A DNA stretch of 64,000 nucleotides from assembly GCF_030283205.1 (NCBI RefSeq), contig NZ_JASNWF010000008.1, forward strand, positions 186,001 through 250,000. Reading direction: 5' to 3'. The position numbers and the translations under genes were made by a program. The stretch is from Actinomadura opuntiae (GTDB taxonomy: Bacteria; Actinomycetota; Actinomycetes; Streptosporangiales; Streptosporangiaceae). Positions 15,653 to 23,715 of the stretch are shown piece after piece. The first letter of the stretch is position 1. The number at the start of each line of letters is the position of its first letter. Below the pieces are notes generated by a model. It was not told the origin of the DNA, ran no database searches, and worked only from the letters and a program-made list of their open reading frames with translations.

Positions 15653-16846
15653 TCAGTACGACTTCGGCAGGCCGAGGACGTGCTCGCTGATGTAGTTCAG
15701 CACCATCTCCTGGCTGACCGGGGCGATGCGCATCAGCCGGGACTCCCGGAAGTAGCGCTCGACGTGGTACTCGCGCGCATAACCGAACCCGCCGTGCGTC
15801 TGGACGGCCGCGTCGGCGGCGGCGAAGGCGGCGTCCGCGCACAGGTACTTCGCCGTGTTCGCCTCCTTGCCGCACGGCTGCCCCGCGTCGTAGCGGGCGG
15901 CGGCGTGCCGCGCGGCCAGCTCCGCCGCGTCCAGCCGCATCGACGCCTCGGCGAGCGGGAACGCGATCCCCTGGTTCTGGCCGATCGGGCGGTTGAAGAC
16001 CACGCGCTCCCCCGCGTACCGGACGGCCCGGCGCAGCGCCGCACGGCCGATGCCCAGCGACTCGTGTGCGAGCAGGATCCGCTCGGGGTTGATGCCGTCG
16101 AGCAGGTAGGTGAACCCGCGTCCCTCCTCCCCCACCAGCGCCGACGCCGGGACGCGGAAGTCGTCGATGAACAGCTCGTAGGAGGAGACCGCGTTGCGGC
16201 CGAGCTTCGGGATCGCGCGCATCTCGACGCCGCCGCCGGTCAGGTCGACCACGAACATCGACAGCCCGTCCGTCGGGCGCTTCCCCTCGCGCGGCTCGCT
16301 CGTGCGGGCCAGCAGCACCGCCTTCTGCGACTGCGCCGCCTTGGTGATCCAGACCTTCCGCCCGTTGATCACGTAGTCGGAGCCGTCCCGGCGGGCGAAG
16401 GTGCGGATCCGGCTGGTGTCGGAGCCGGCGTCGGGCTCGGTGATGGCGAAGCAGACGTGCAGGTCGCCGGTGGCCGCCGCGGGGAGCAGCTCGCGGCACA
16501 GCCGGTCGCCGCCGTGCCGGGCCACCAGGTTGAGCCCGAAGATCGTGAGGTGGAACGGGCTGCAGCCGTTCATGCCCGCCCCGGACGCGGCGATCTCGTA
16601 CATCATGGACGACGCCGCCGAGATCCCCATGCCCGCGCCGCCGTACTCGCGCGGGATCGCGATGCCGAGCCAGCCCGCCTCCGCGAACGCGTTGTAGAAC
16701 TCCCAGGGGAACCGGGACTCCTGGTCGGCCTCGGCCCAGTAGGCGTCGTCGAACCGCCCGGCCACGTCCCGCACGGCCGCGCGCAGTTCCTCGTCGGTGA
16801 GCGCCTCGTCGGCGGTGGCGCCGTCCGGCGCGGTGTCCTGGCTCAT
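15653..16846 (-). CDS. Acyl-CoA dehydrogenase with isovaleryl-type catalytic Glu
   Basis: A 397-aa ACAD: AITEPDAGSDTSRI and INGRKVWITKAAQ bind FAD and substrate; HGGFGYAREYHVERYFRE is the C-terminal signature. The usual YEGT motif is replaced by APVSQEM, so the medium-chain Glu is missing. E255 in GINPERILLAHESLG sits where isovaleryl-CoA dehydrogenase carries its catalytic base, so activity is likely retained with a branched or otherwise bulky substrate. ATG 16846 follows GAGGAGC. It is third in the leftward operon 18498-12732, after the enoyl hydratase and FabG-like genes. Confidence 0.87.
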   Translation of the reverse strand: MSQDTAPDGATADEALTDEELRAAVRDVAGRFDDAYWAEADQESRFPWEFYNAFAEAGWLGIAIPREYGGAGMGISAASSMMYEIAASGAGMNGCSPFHLTIFGLNLVARHGGDRLCRELLPAAATGDLHVCFAITEPDAGSDTSRIRTFARRDGSDYVINGRKVWITKAAQSQKAVLLARTSEPREGKRPTDGLSMFVVDLTGGGVEMRAIPKLGRNAVSSYELFIDDFRVPASALVGEEGRGFTYLLDGINPERILLAHESLGIGRAALRRAVRYAGERVVFNRPIGQNQGIAFPLAEASMRLDAAELAARHAAARYDAGQPCGKEANTAKYLCADAAFAAADAAVQTHGGFGYAREYHVERYFRESRLMRIAPVSQEMVLNYISEHVLGLPKSY

Positions 16847-16873
16847 CGAAAGCTCCTCGATCGGTTTCCTGCG

Positions 16874-17638
16874 TCAGCGCACCGAGCGTCCGCCGTCGAC
16901 ATAGAGCACCTGCCCGGTCACGAACCCCGACTCCTCGGCGGCCAGGAACAGGGCGGCGTTGGCGATGTCGGCGGGCTTGCCGGTGCGCCGCACCGGCAGC
17001 GTGGCGGCCACCTCGGCCAGCCGCTGGTCGGCCGGGACGCCGAGGCGCTCCGCCGTCGCCCGGGTCATCTCCGTGTCGACGTAGCCGGGGCCGATCGAGT
17101 TGACCGTGATGCCGAACGGACCGAGCTCGATCGCGGTCGTGCGGGTGAAGCCCTGGATGCCCGCCTTCGCCGCCGAGTAGTTCGCCTGGCCGCGGTTGCC
17201 CAGCGCCGAGGTCGAGGAGATGTTGATGACCCGCCCGTACCGGCGCTCGACCATGATCTTCTGCGCGGCGCGCGTCACCAGGAACACGCCGCGCATGTGG
17301 ACGTTCACCACGGTGTCCCAGTCGTCCTCGGTCATCTTGAACAGCAGGTTGTCACGGGTGACTCCAGCGTTGTTGACCACGATGTCGAGGCCGCCGAACT
17401 CCTCGACGACCCGCTCCACCGCCCGCTCGACCTGCCCGGCGTCGGTGACGTCCGCGCCGATGCCGAGGGCACGTCCGCCCTCCTTCTCGATCGAGGCCAC
17501 GGTCTCGCGGGTCAGGTCCTCCTCGAGGTCCAGGACGCCGACCCGGGCTCCGGCGCGGGCGTAGGTCCGCGCGATCTCCGCTCCGATGCCGCGGGCGGCG
17601 CCCGTCACCAGCGCGACGCGGCCGTCGAGGTTCGTCAT
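16874..17638 (-). CDS. FabG-like short-chain dehydrogenase/reductase
   Basis: A 254-aa classical SDR: TGAARGIG (12-19), NNAG (89-92), S142, Y154 and K158 form a full active site; the C-terminal VLYVDGG is typical. It lacks the inserts of the mycofactocin subfamily, so it should use free NAD(P). Its ATG lies 2 nt after the stop of the upstream hydratase, implying coupling. In an operon with hydratase and ACAD it probably oxidises a 3-hydroxyacyl-CoA to the 3-keto form. Confidence 0.9.
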   Translation of the reverse strand: MTNLDGRVALVTGAARGIGAEIARTYARAGARVGVLDLEEDLTRETVASIEKEGGRALGIGADVTDAGQVERAVERVVEEFGGLDIVVNNAGVTRDNLLFKMTEDDWDTVVNVHMRGVFLVTRAAQKIMVERRYGRVINISSTSALGNRGQANYSAAKAGIQGFTRTTAIELGPFGITVNSIGPGYVDTEMTRATAERLGVPADQRLAEVAATLPVRRTGKPADIANAALFLAAEESGFVTGQVLYVDGGRSVR

Positions 17639-17640
17639 GG

Positions 17641-18498
17641 TCACTTGGCTCCTGTGTTCTCGGGGGCGGTGGAGGCGGGCACGCCGCGGGCCCGCCCGAT
17701 TGCGCGGACCGCGTCGCGGTGGGCGCCGGACTCCAGGAGCCGGACGTGCCACTCGGCCTCGGCGTCCGCGCAGTCGGCGAGGTCGTGGTCATGGGCGCGG
17801 GCCACATGGCATTTCATCGCCGTGACGGCGTCCGGGGAGACGGCGGCGAGGCGTCGGGCCACCTTGTCGACGTGGCCGTGCAGCTCGTCGTCGGGGACGA
17901 CCTCGGTGACCAGGCCGAGTTCGCAGGCGCGCGCGGCGCTCAGCGGCGGGGACAGGTACAGCAGCTCCAGCGCCCGGGAGGGGCCGACCAGCCGGTTCAG
18001 CGCCCACGTGCAGCCGAAGTCGCCCGCGAGCCCGAGCCTGCCGAATCCGGTGCGCAGCGTCGCGGACGCGGCCGCGTAGCGCAGGTCGCAGGCGAGGGCG
18101 AGGCCGAGCCCCGCGCCGACGGCCGCACCCTCGATCAGCGCCACGGACGGCTTGTCCAGCTCGCGGAGCCGGACGACGGTCGCGCGCTGGAGTCCCTTCT
18201 GGGCGGCCAGCCGCACGTCCGGGGCGTCCGCCGGGCCGAAGATGCTCTCCCCCGCCGCGAGCTTGGCGAGGTCGCCGCCGGCGCAGAACGTGCCGCCGGC
18301 CCCGGCGAGGACCACCGCCCGGACGTCGTCCGCGGTCGCGGCGAGGTCGAGCATCGCGGCCAGGCCGTCGAGCATCTCCCGCGAGAACGCGTTGCGGGCC
18401 TCCGGGCGGTCGAGCGTGAGGGTCAGCACCCCGCCGGCCCGCGCGGCGCGCAGGTGCGCGGTGCCCGTCGCCACGGCCCCGTCCGCATTACTTGACAT
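17641..18498 (-). CDS. Enoyl-CoA hydratase/isomerase, PaaG-like
   Basis: A 285-aa crotonase. CAGGDLAKL (72-80) and GAAVGAGLGLALACD form the oxyanion hole. The hydratase Glu positions are lost (G132 and neighbours), but D160 in GLAGDFGCTW matches the catalytic Asp of PaaG-type isomerases, so double-bond isomerisation is the better guess. It is first in a six-gene leftward operon. The ATG lies 10 nt after a perfect TATAAT, so the transcript is probably leaderless, and the start codon lies inside an operator-like site (18493-18506). Confidence 0.85.
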   Translation of the reverse strand: MSSNADGAVATGTAHLRAARAGGVLTLTLDRPEARNAFSREMLDGLAAMLDLAATADDVRAVVLAGAGGTFCAGGDLAKLAAGESIFGPADAPDVRLAAQKGLQRATVVRLRELDKPSVALIEGAAVGAGLGLALACDLRYAAASATLRTGFGRLGLAGDFGCTWALNRLVGPSRALELLYLSPPLSAARACELGLVTEVVPDDELHGHVDKVARRLAAVSPDAVTAMKCHVARAHDHDLADCADAEAEWHVRLLESGAHRDAVRAIGRARGVPASTAPENTGAK

Positions 18499-18506
18499 AG
18501 ACGTCG
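18493..18506. promoter_or_regulatory. TGACNTCGANGTCA-type operator over a start codon
   Basis: TGACATAGACGTCG matches the 14-nt palindrome with two mismatches and covers the ATG of the leftward hydratase gene (18496-18498). The -10 at 18509-18514 adjoins it. Confidence 0.5.
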
Positions 18507-18508
18507 AA

Positions 18509-18514
18509 ATTATA
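18509..18514 (-). promoter_or_regulatory. Consensus -10 box TATAAT for a leaderless leftward transcript
   Basis: TATAAT on the minus strand, 10 nt before the hydratase ATG, stands out in GC-rich DNA. The surrounding ATTATAAT is itself palindromic, so the box also reads TATAAT rightwards at 18511-18516. Confidence 0.55.
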
Positions 18515-18582
18515 ATGAGCCGATCGCCAGGTCAATGGCCGCGCCCCGGGTGGTCCGCGCGCCGGCCGCTGTCGATCAATAT

Positions 18583-18596
18583 TGACGTCGAAGTTA
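18583..18596. promoter_or_regulatory. TGACNTCGANGTCA-type operator before the CoA-transferase
   Basis: TGACGTCGAAGTTA has one mismatch to the palindrome. It overlaps a second perfect inverted repeat, CGAAGT-TAG-ACTTCG. It lies 57 nt before the rightward CoA-transferase start. Confidence 0.55.
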
Positions 18597-18653
18597 GACT
18601 TCGTCCGTAGCCGGCCGGCCCGCGCCGGCGCCGCACGTCCCCGGAGGAGCCCG

Positions 18654-19874
18654 ATGCCCGACCGGCCAGGCAGCCCCGACCCGGCGCCCGCCCCCGCGCC
18701 GCCCCTCGCCGGCACCGTCGTGGTGAGCTTCGAGCAGGCGGTGTCGGCGCCCTACTGCACGCGGATGCTGGCCGACCTCGGCGCCGAGGTGATCAAGGTC
18801 GAGCATCCGCGCGCCGGTGACCTCACCCGCTGGTTCGACGACGCGGCCGACGGCATGGCGACCTACTTCGTCTGGCTCAACCGCAACAAGCGGTCGCTGG
18901 CGCTGGACTGCAAGCGGCCCGAGGCCCGCCCGGTCCTCGACCGGCTGCTCGACCGCGCCGACGTCGTCGTGCAGAACCTCGCGCCCGGCTCGGCCCGCCG
19001 CCTCGGGCTGGACGCGGCGACGCTGGTCGAGCGGTACCCGTCAATGGTGGCCGTGGACATCTCCGGTTACGGCACCGGCGGCCCGCTCGACCACCGCCGC
19101 GCTTACGACCTGCTCGTCCAGGCCGAGAGCGGGTCGTGCGCCGCGACCGGGCAGGCCGACGCGCCCGCCAAGCCCGGCATCCCGATCGCCGATATCGGGA
19201 CGGCGATGCAGGCCGCGTCCGGAATCATGGCCGCACTGCTCGCACGCGCCCGCAGCGGTACCGGCGCCGCCCTGCACGTGAGCATGTTCGACACGGCGAC
19301 CGACTTCCTCGGATTCGCGCTGCTGTACGCCCGCTACACCGGCGAGGAGCGGGCGCCGATCGGGATGTCCTCGCCGATCGTCGCCCCCTACAACGCCTAC
19401 CCGACCAAGGACGGGCGCACGGTCGTGCTCGGCACCACGAACGACGCCGAATGGCAGCGTCTCGCCCGCGACCTCATCGAGCGTCCCGACCTCGCCGACG
19501 ACCCGTCCCTGGCCACCACCCCGCAGCGGTGCGGGCAGCGCGCCAGGCTGGACGAGGCCGTCGCCGCCTGGACGTCCACCCTCCTCCTCGCCGAGATCTG
19601 CGCGCGCGCCGACGCGGCCGGCATCGGCAACGCCGAGTTCCACCGGGTCACCGAGGTCGTCGACCACCCGCAACTCACCTCGCGCGACCGGTGGCAGGAG
19701 GTCGGGTCGCCGGTGGGACCGCTGGCCTCGCTGCTGCCGCCGATCGTCACCGCCGCGTGGACCACGCCGCTGGACGGCGTCCCCGCCCTCGGCGAGCACA
19801 CCACCGCGATCCTCACCGACCTGGGCTTCGACTCCGACGCGCAGGACGGGCTCCGCAAGGCCGGCGCGGTCTGA
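18654..19874 (+). CDS. Family III CoA-transferase (CaiB/BaiF)
   Basis: A 406-aa enzyme with ADLGAEVIKVEHP (40-52), DISGYGTGGPLDHRRAYDLLVQ-like core and the likely catalytic Asp D180 in PIADIGTAMQAASG. ATG 18654 is chosen because GGAGGAG lies 5 nt before it; the frame stays open upstream to the operator region, but that part looks non-coding. A Pro/Ala-rich stretch (DPAPAPAPP) precedes the domain. It transfers CoA onto a pathway acid and is followed 34 nt later by a thiolase, probably in one operon under the TGACNTCGANGTCA regulon. Confidence 0.9.
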   Translation: MPDRPGSPDPAPAPAPPLAGTVVVSFEQAVSAPYCTRMLADLGAEVIKVEHPRAGDLTRWFDDAADGMATYFVWLNRNKRSLALDCKRPEARPVLDRLLDRADVVVQNLAPGSARRLGLDAATLVERYPSMVAVDISGYGTGGPLDHRRAYDLLVQAESGSCAATGQADAPAKPGIPIADIGTAMQAASGIMAALLARARSGTGAALHVSMFDTATDFLGFALLYARYTGEERAPIGMSSPIVAPYNAYPTKDGRTVVLGTTNDAEWQRLARDLIERPDLADDPSLATTPQRCGQRARLDEAVAAWTSTLLLAEICARADAAGIGNAEFHRVTEVVDHPQLTSRDRWQEVGSPVGPLASLLPPIVTAAWTTPLDGVPALGEHTTAILTDLGFDSDAQDGLRKAGAV

Positions 19875-19908
19875 ACCCGCGGCCGGCTCACGAACAGTCA
19901 GGAGAGAC

Positions 19909-21138
19909 ATGAACGAGGCTGTGATCTGCCGGCCGCTGCGGACCCCGATCGGCCGGTTCGGCGGTGCGCTGCGCACGGTCCCCGTCCAGGATCTGGGCGT
20001 GACCGTCGTCAAGGCGCTGCTCGGCGGCACGGGGCCGGACGGCGGCGGGCTGGACGGCGCGCTCATCGACGACGTGGTGTTCGGCCACTGCTACGGCACC
20101 GCCGAGGCGCCCGCGATCGGGCGGGTCGTCGCCCTGGACGCGGGCCTGCCGACCACGGTGCCGGGCGTGCAGATCGACCGGCGCTGCGGATCCGGCCTCC
20201 AGGCCGTGGTGTACGCGGCGGCGATGGTGCGCTCCGGCGCCGCGCAGGCGATCATCGCGGGCGGCGCGGAGAACATGTCGCAGGCCCCGCACTACTCGCT
20301 GACCGCGCGCTGGGGATCGCGCGCCGGGGACATCACGCTGACCGACACGCTGACGCGCGGCCGCACGACCGCCGGCGGCAGGCACCACCCCGTCCCGGGC
20401 GGCATGCTGGAGACGGCCGAGAACCTGCGCCGCGAGTACAAGATCGGCCGCGAGGAGCAGGACGAGCTGTCCTACGCCTCGCACCGCCGGGCGCTGGACG
20501 CCCAGGACCGGGGCGCGTTCGCGGAGGAGATCGTCCCGGTGACGGTGCGCACCCGCAAGGGCGAGGTGGTGGTCGACGCCGACGAGCACCCGCGCCGCGA
20601 CATCTCCCTGGAGAAGCTGGCCGCGCTCCGCCCGGTGATGGCGAAGGACGACGCCGAGGCCACGGTCACGGCCGGCAACGCCAGCGGGCAGAACGACGGT
20701 GCCGCAGCCTGCCTGGTGACGACGCCCGAGTTCGCCGCCGAGCACGGCCTGCGCCCGCTGGCCCGCGTGGTGTCGACCGCGATCGCCGGGGTCCCGCCCC
20801 ACCTGATGGGCATCGGGCCGGTGCCGGCGACGCGGAAGGCCCTGGACGCCGCCGGGCTCGCGCTGGCCGACATCGACCTCATCGAGCTGAACGAGGCGTT
20901 CGCGGCGCAGGCGCTGGCGGTGACGCGGGAATGGGGACTGGTCCCGGACGACTTCGAGCGGCTCAACGTCAACGGCTCCGGCATCTCGCTGGGGCACCCG
21001 GTCGGCGCCACCGGGGCGCGGATCGTGGCGACGCTGCTGCGCGAGATGGAGCGGCGGGACGCGCGCTACGGCCTGGAGACCCTGTGCATCGGCGGCGGGC
21101 AGGGCATCGCCGCGGTGTTCGAGCGGGTGCGCGGCTGA
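19909..21138 (+). CDS. Thiolase (acetyl-CoA acetyltransferase family)
   Basis: A 409-aa degradative thiolase with all catalytic elements: nucleophile C93 (RRCGSGLQA), NEAFAAQ, H363 (GHPVGATG) and C393 (CIGGGQG). It should cleave a 3-ketoacyl-CoA with free CoA, the last step of a beta-oxidation turn. ATG follows AGGAGA. It sits after the CoA-transferase and converges with the TetR gene, with a small GCCC/GGGC hairpin in the 28-nt gap. Confidence 0.93.
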   Translation: MNEAVICRPLRTPIGRFGGALRTVPVQDLGVTVVKALLGGTGPDGGGLDGALIDDVVFGHCYGTAEAPAIGRVVALDAGLPTTVPGVQIDRRCGSGLQAVVYAAAMVRSGAAQAIIAGGAENMSQAPHYSLTARWGSRAGDITLTDTLTRGRTTAGGRHHPVPGGMLETAENLRREYKIGREEQDELSYASHRRALDAQDRGAFAEEIVPVTVRTRKGEVVVDADEHPRRDISLEKLAALRPVMAKDDAEATVTAGNASGQNDGAAACLVTTPEFAAEHGLRPLARVVSTAIAGVPPHLMGIGPVPATRKALDAAGLALADIDLIELNEAFAAQALAVTREWGLVPDDFERLNVNGSGISLGHPVGATGARIVATLLREMERRDARYGLETLCIGGGQGIAAVFERVRG

Positions 21139-21166
21139 GCGCGTGCCCTCGCCACGGGCGGAACGG

Positions 21167-21832
21167 TCAGGCCTTCGCGGCCCTCGCGGCCTCTGCGCCC
21201 CTGGCGCGCGCCTTGCCGCCGGCGTCCGGGCTCAGGCCGAGCGCGTTGGCCCACAGCAGCGTGAGCTGCTCCACCGCCTCGTTCATCGCGAACCGGGCGC
21301 CGCCGATGAACATCATCTCGGCGAACTTGGCGACCATGCCGCCGAGCGCGGTGGCCGCGTACCGCTCGTCGACGCGCTCGTCGGCCAGCCCCTCCGCCTG
21401 CAGCCGTTTGATCGCGGACTCCAGCCGGGCCGCGAGGTAGTCGTCGCGCTTGGAGCGCACCCGGCGGACGTCCTCGTCGTAGCGGCTGACCTCCTCGATG
21501 ACCCGCATGATGCGGGCCTCCTTGCGGTAGGCGGTCAGGTAGGCCTTGTTGGCCGCGCGGATGCGCTCGATCGGACCGGCGTCGTCGGCCAGGTCCTGGG
21601 CGATGTCGTCCATCGACACCAGGCGCACCTCGACCTCCTCGGCGATCTCCCGGAAGAGGGACTCCTTGGAGTCGAAGTAGTGGTAGAACGACCCGTGCGA
21701 CACGTTGGCCTCGGTGGCGATGTCGGTGATCCGCGCCTGGAGGAAGCCGTCGCGTTCGAACACGGTCTTGCCGGCCGCGACCAGGCGCGCCCGCGTCCGG
21801 CGGCCCTTCGCCGAGCGGGGCTCGGGATCCAT
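21167..21832 (-). CDS. TetR family transcriptional regulator, likely master of the TGACNTCGANGTCA sites
   Basis: A 221-aa TetR protein: helix-turn-helix at about 31-52 (ITDIATEANVSHGSFYHYF), then a helical ligand domain with a KESLFREIAEEVEVRL-like region. ATG follows GGGAGA. The C-terminus is rich in Ala, Arg and Lys. The divergent gap to the DUF35 gene carries three copies of the palindrome, two of them just before this gene, the usual layout for a self-controlling repressor. The other copies lie before acyl-CoA genes, so an acyl-CoA inducer is likely. It does not match KstR or KstR2 site types I know. Confidence 0.9.
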   Translation of the reverse strand: MDPEPRSAKGRRTRARLVAAGKTVFERDGFLQARITDIATEANVSHGSFYHYFDSKESLFREIAEEVEVRLVSMDDIAQDLADDAGPIERIRAANKAYLTAYRKEARIMRVIEEVSRYDEDVRRVRSKRDDYLAARLESAIKRLQAEGLADERVDERYAATALGGMVAKFAEMMFIGGARFAMNEAVEQLTLLWANALGLSPDAGGKARARGAEAARAAKA

Positions 21833-21849
21833 GCTGCTCTCCCTACGGA

Positions 21850-21886
21850 TGAATTCGACGTCGGAAACACCTTGACGTCGAGACTA
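21850..21886. promoter_or_regulatory. Two operator copies upstream of the TetR gene
   Basis: 21850-21863 (TGAATTCGACGTCG) and 21873-21886 (TGACGTCGAGACTA) are degenerate copies of the palindrome, 23 nt apart centre to centre, about two helical turns. They start 17 nt before the leftward TetR gene and suggest autoregulation. Confidence 0.5.
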
Positions 21887-21957
21887 CCAACGTCCCCGCC
21901 CGCCTGACCCGCGTCCGACCGCCGCGCCGGACTCGGCGCCGACCTCGTCCCTTTATT

Positions 21958-21971
21958 TGACTTCGACGTCA
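21958..21971. promoter_or_regulatory. Perfect operator TGACTTCGACGTCA before the DUF35/thiolase pair
   Basis: An exact match to TGACNTCGANGTCA. A -10-like TATAAA follows 2 nt later (21974-21979), so a bound repressor would cover the promoter. It lies about 60 nt before the DUF35 start. Confidence 0.62.
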
Positions 21972-22032
21972 GTATAAAATGATTCGTCACGGTATCCCCG
22001 CCCCCGGCGGGCGGGGACGCAAGGGAGATGAG

Positions 22033-22470
22033 ATGGCAGCGGTCCCCATCGCCGACGACCTGTTCACCTGGCCCGACGACGAACCCCGCCTGATCGGCGG
22101 CAGGTGCGCCGAGTGCGGGACGCACGTGTTCCCGCTCCGCGCCGGCTGCGCGCGGTGCGGTGCCGCCGCCGTGGAGCGCGCCCTGCTGAACCGCGAGGGG
22201 ACGCTGTGGACGTGGACGTCCCAGGGCTTCCCGCCGAAGGCGCCGTTCCGCGGCGAGTTCGCCGGGACCGACCCGTTCGAGCCCTGGCTGGTCGGCGTGG
22301 TCGAGCTGCCCGGCCAGCTGCGGGTGGAGAGCCTCATCACCGGGTGCGCGCAGGACGACCTGGAGTTCGGCATGCCGGTGCGGCTGGTCACCATGCCGTT
22401 CCGCACCGGCGAGGACGGCCGGGAGATCATCACGTTCGCCTTCAGCCCGGAAGGGGCCGAGCATGCCTGA
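22033..22470 (+). CDS. Zn-ribbon OB-fold (DUF35) protein
   Basis: A 145-aa protein with a zinc ribbon (CAEC and CARC, about residues 24-42) and an OB-fold ending in RLVTMPFRTGEDG. Such proteins are obligate partners of thiolase-like Ltp enzymes, which they stabilise while helping bind the acyl-CoA. ATG 22033 follows GGGAGA; an earlier in-frame ATG at 21979 has no ribosome site and lies on the promoter. It overlaps the thiolase-like gene by 8 nt. The same pairing is fused in the protein at 4084-5754. Confidence 0.9.
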   Translation: MAAVPIADDLFTWPDDEPRLIGGRCAECGTHVFPLRAGCARCGAAAVERALLNREGTLWTWTSQGFPPKAPFRGEFAGTDPFEPWLVGVVELPGQLRVESLITGCAQDDLEFGMPVRLVTMPFRTGEDGREIITFAFSPEGAEHA

Positions 22471-23614
22471 CGTCGCGATCATCGGAGTGGGGATCCACCG
22501 GTTCGGCCGCTTCCCCGGCAAGCCGGCCCTGGCCATGGGCGCCGAGGCGGCCCGGGACGCGCTGGCCGACGCGGGGCTGGGCTGGTCGGACGTGCGGTTC
22601 GCCGTCGGCGGAAGCTACGAGGTCGACCAGCCGGACGCCGTCGTCGCCGAGCTGGGCCTGACCGGCGTGCAGTTCACCAACGTCTACAACGGCTGCGCGA
22701 CGGCCGGCAGCGCGCTGGCCTTGGCGAGCCAGACGATCCGGCTGGGCGAGCACGAGATCGGCCTCGTCCTCGGCATGGACAAGCACGAGTCCGGCGCGTT
22801 CACCGCCGACCCGCAGGAGTACGGCTGCCCGTCCTGGTACGGCGAGATGGGGCTGTTCCTCACCACCAAGTTCTTCGGCATGAAGATCAACCGCTACATG
22901 CACGACCACGGCATCACCCACGAGACGCTCGCCGCCGTGGCCGCGAAGAACTACCGCAACGGCGAGCTCAACCCGCACGCGCACCGGCGCAAGCCGCTGA
23001 CCCCGGAGGAGATCCTCGGGTCGCGGATGGTCAACTACCCGCTGACCCAGTACATGTTCTGCAGCCCGAACGAAGGCGCGGCGGCGCTCGTCGTGTGCAG
23101 CGCGGACGTCGCGCACCGGTACACCGACAAGCCGGTCTACCTGCGCAGCGTCGTCACCCGCACGCGGCGGTTCGGCGCGTTCGAGGTGCACACGCCGTCC
23201 GCGTCCGTGGCCGCCGACCACGTCCCGGCGCCGACCGTGGACGCCGCGCAGGCCGCGTTCGAGGCGGCGGGCGTCGGCCCGGAGGACGTCGGGATCGCCC
23301 AGCTCCAGGACACCGACGCGGGCGCCGAGGTGATCCACATGGCCGAGGTCGGGCTGTGCGCGGACGGCGAGCAGAACGACCTCGTCGCGTCCGGGGCCAC
23401 GGCGCCGGGCGGCCGGCTGCCGGTCAACACCGACGGCGGGCTGATCGCCAACGGCGAGCCGGTCGGCGCCTCCGGCCTGCGGCAGGTGCGGGAGCTGGTG
23501 CTCCAGATGCGCGGCCGGGCGGGCGAGCGGCAGGTCGCCGGCGAACCGCGGGTCGGCCTCGCCCAGCTGTACGGGGCGCCCGGCGTCGCCGCGGTCTCCA
23601 TCCTGTCCACCTGA
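22463..23614 (+). CDS. Thiolase-like lipid-transfer protein (Ltp/SCP-x family)
   Basis: A 383-aa thiolase-fold protein that pairs with the DUF35 protein. Unlike the fused paralogue, it keeps a Cys at the thiolase nucleophile position (C78, NGCATAGSALA). The His of the GHP motif is replaced (NTDGGLIANGEPVGASG). It could be a thiolase or an aldolase; the mixed set of residues leaves this open. It is the last gene of a two-gene operon under a perfect operator and is followed by a repeat-bearing hairpin region. Confidence 0.87.
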   Translation: MPDVAIIGVGIHRFGRFPGKPALAMGAEAARDALADAGLGWSDVRFAVGGSYEVDQPDAVVAELGLTGVQFTNVYNGCATAGSALALASQTIRLGEHEIGLVLGMDKHESGAFTADPQEYGCPSWYGEMGLFLTTKFFGMKINRYMHDHGITHETLAAVAAKNYRNGELNPHAHRRKPLTPEEILGSRMVNYPLTQYMFCSPNEGAAALVVCSADVAHRYTDKPVYLRSVVTRTRRFGAFEVHTPSASVAADHVPAPTVDAAQAAFEAAGVGPEDVGIAQLQDTDAGAEVIHMAEVGLCADGEQNDLVASGATAPGGRLPVNTDGGLIANGEPVGASGLRQVRELVLQMRGRAGERQVAGEPRVGLAQLYGAPGVAAVSILST

Positions 23615-23625
23615 CGGGACGCCGC

Positions 23626-23682
23626 CCGCGCGAAAGCGGAGCGGCCGCGCGAAAGCGGAGCGCCCGCGCGGAAGCGGAGCGG
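23626..23682 (+). repeat. Three 19-bp tandem repeats between convergent genes
   Basis: Units start at 23626, 23645 and 23664. The first two share CCGCGCGAAAGCGGAGCG exactly and the third has one change. The only spacer-like variation is the last base, so this is a tandem repeat, not a CRISPR array. Confidence 0.85.
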
Positions 23683-23710
23683 CCCGGGTGCGCGCTCCGG
23701 ACCGCTCCGC
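23674..23710. terminator. Hairpin terminator built on the tandem repeat
   Basis: GCGGAGCGG (23674-23682) pairs perfectly with CCGCTCCGC (23702-23710) across a 19-nt loop. The upstream repeat units carry near-identical left arms that could also pair. It lies between the convergent thiolase-like and ACAD genes and could serve both. Confidence 0.5.
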
Positions 23711-23715
23711 CGCTC

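Noticed and set aside
21979..22032. Earlier ATG start for the DUF35 protein
   Set aside because: It lies directly at the promoter and has no ribosome site, whereas ATG 22033 follows GGGAGA and gives the family's usual length.
23626..23682. CRISPR array
   Set aside because: Units are directly adjacent without spacers, only three are present and no cas gene is near.
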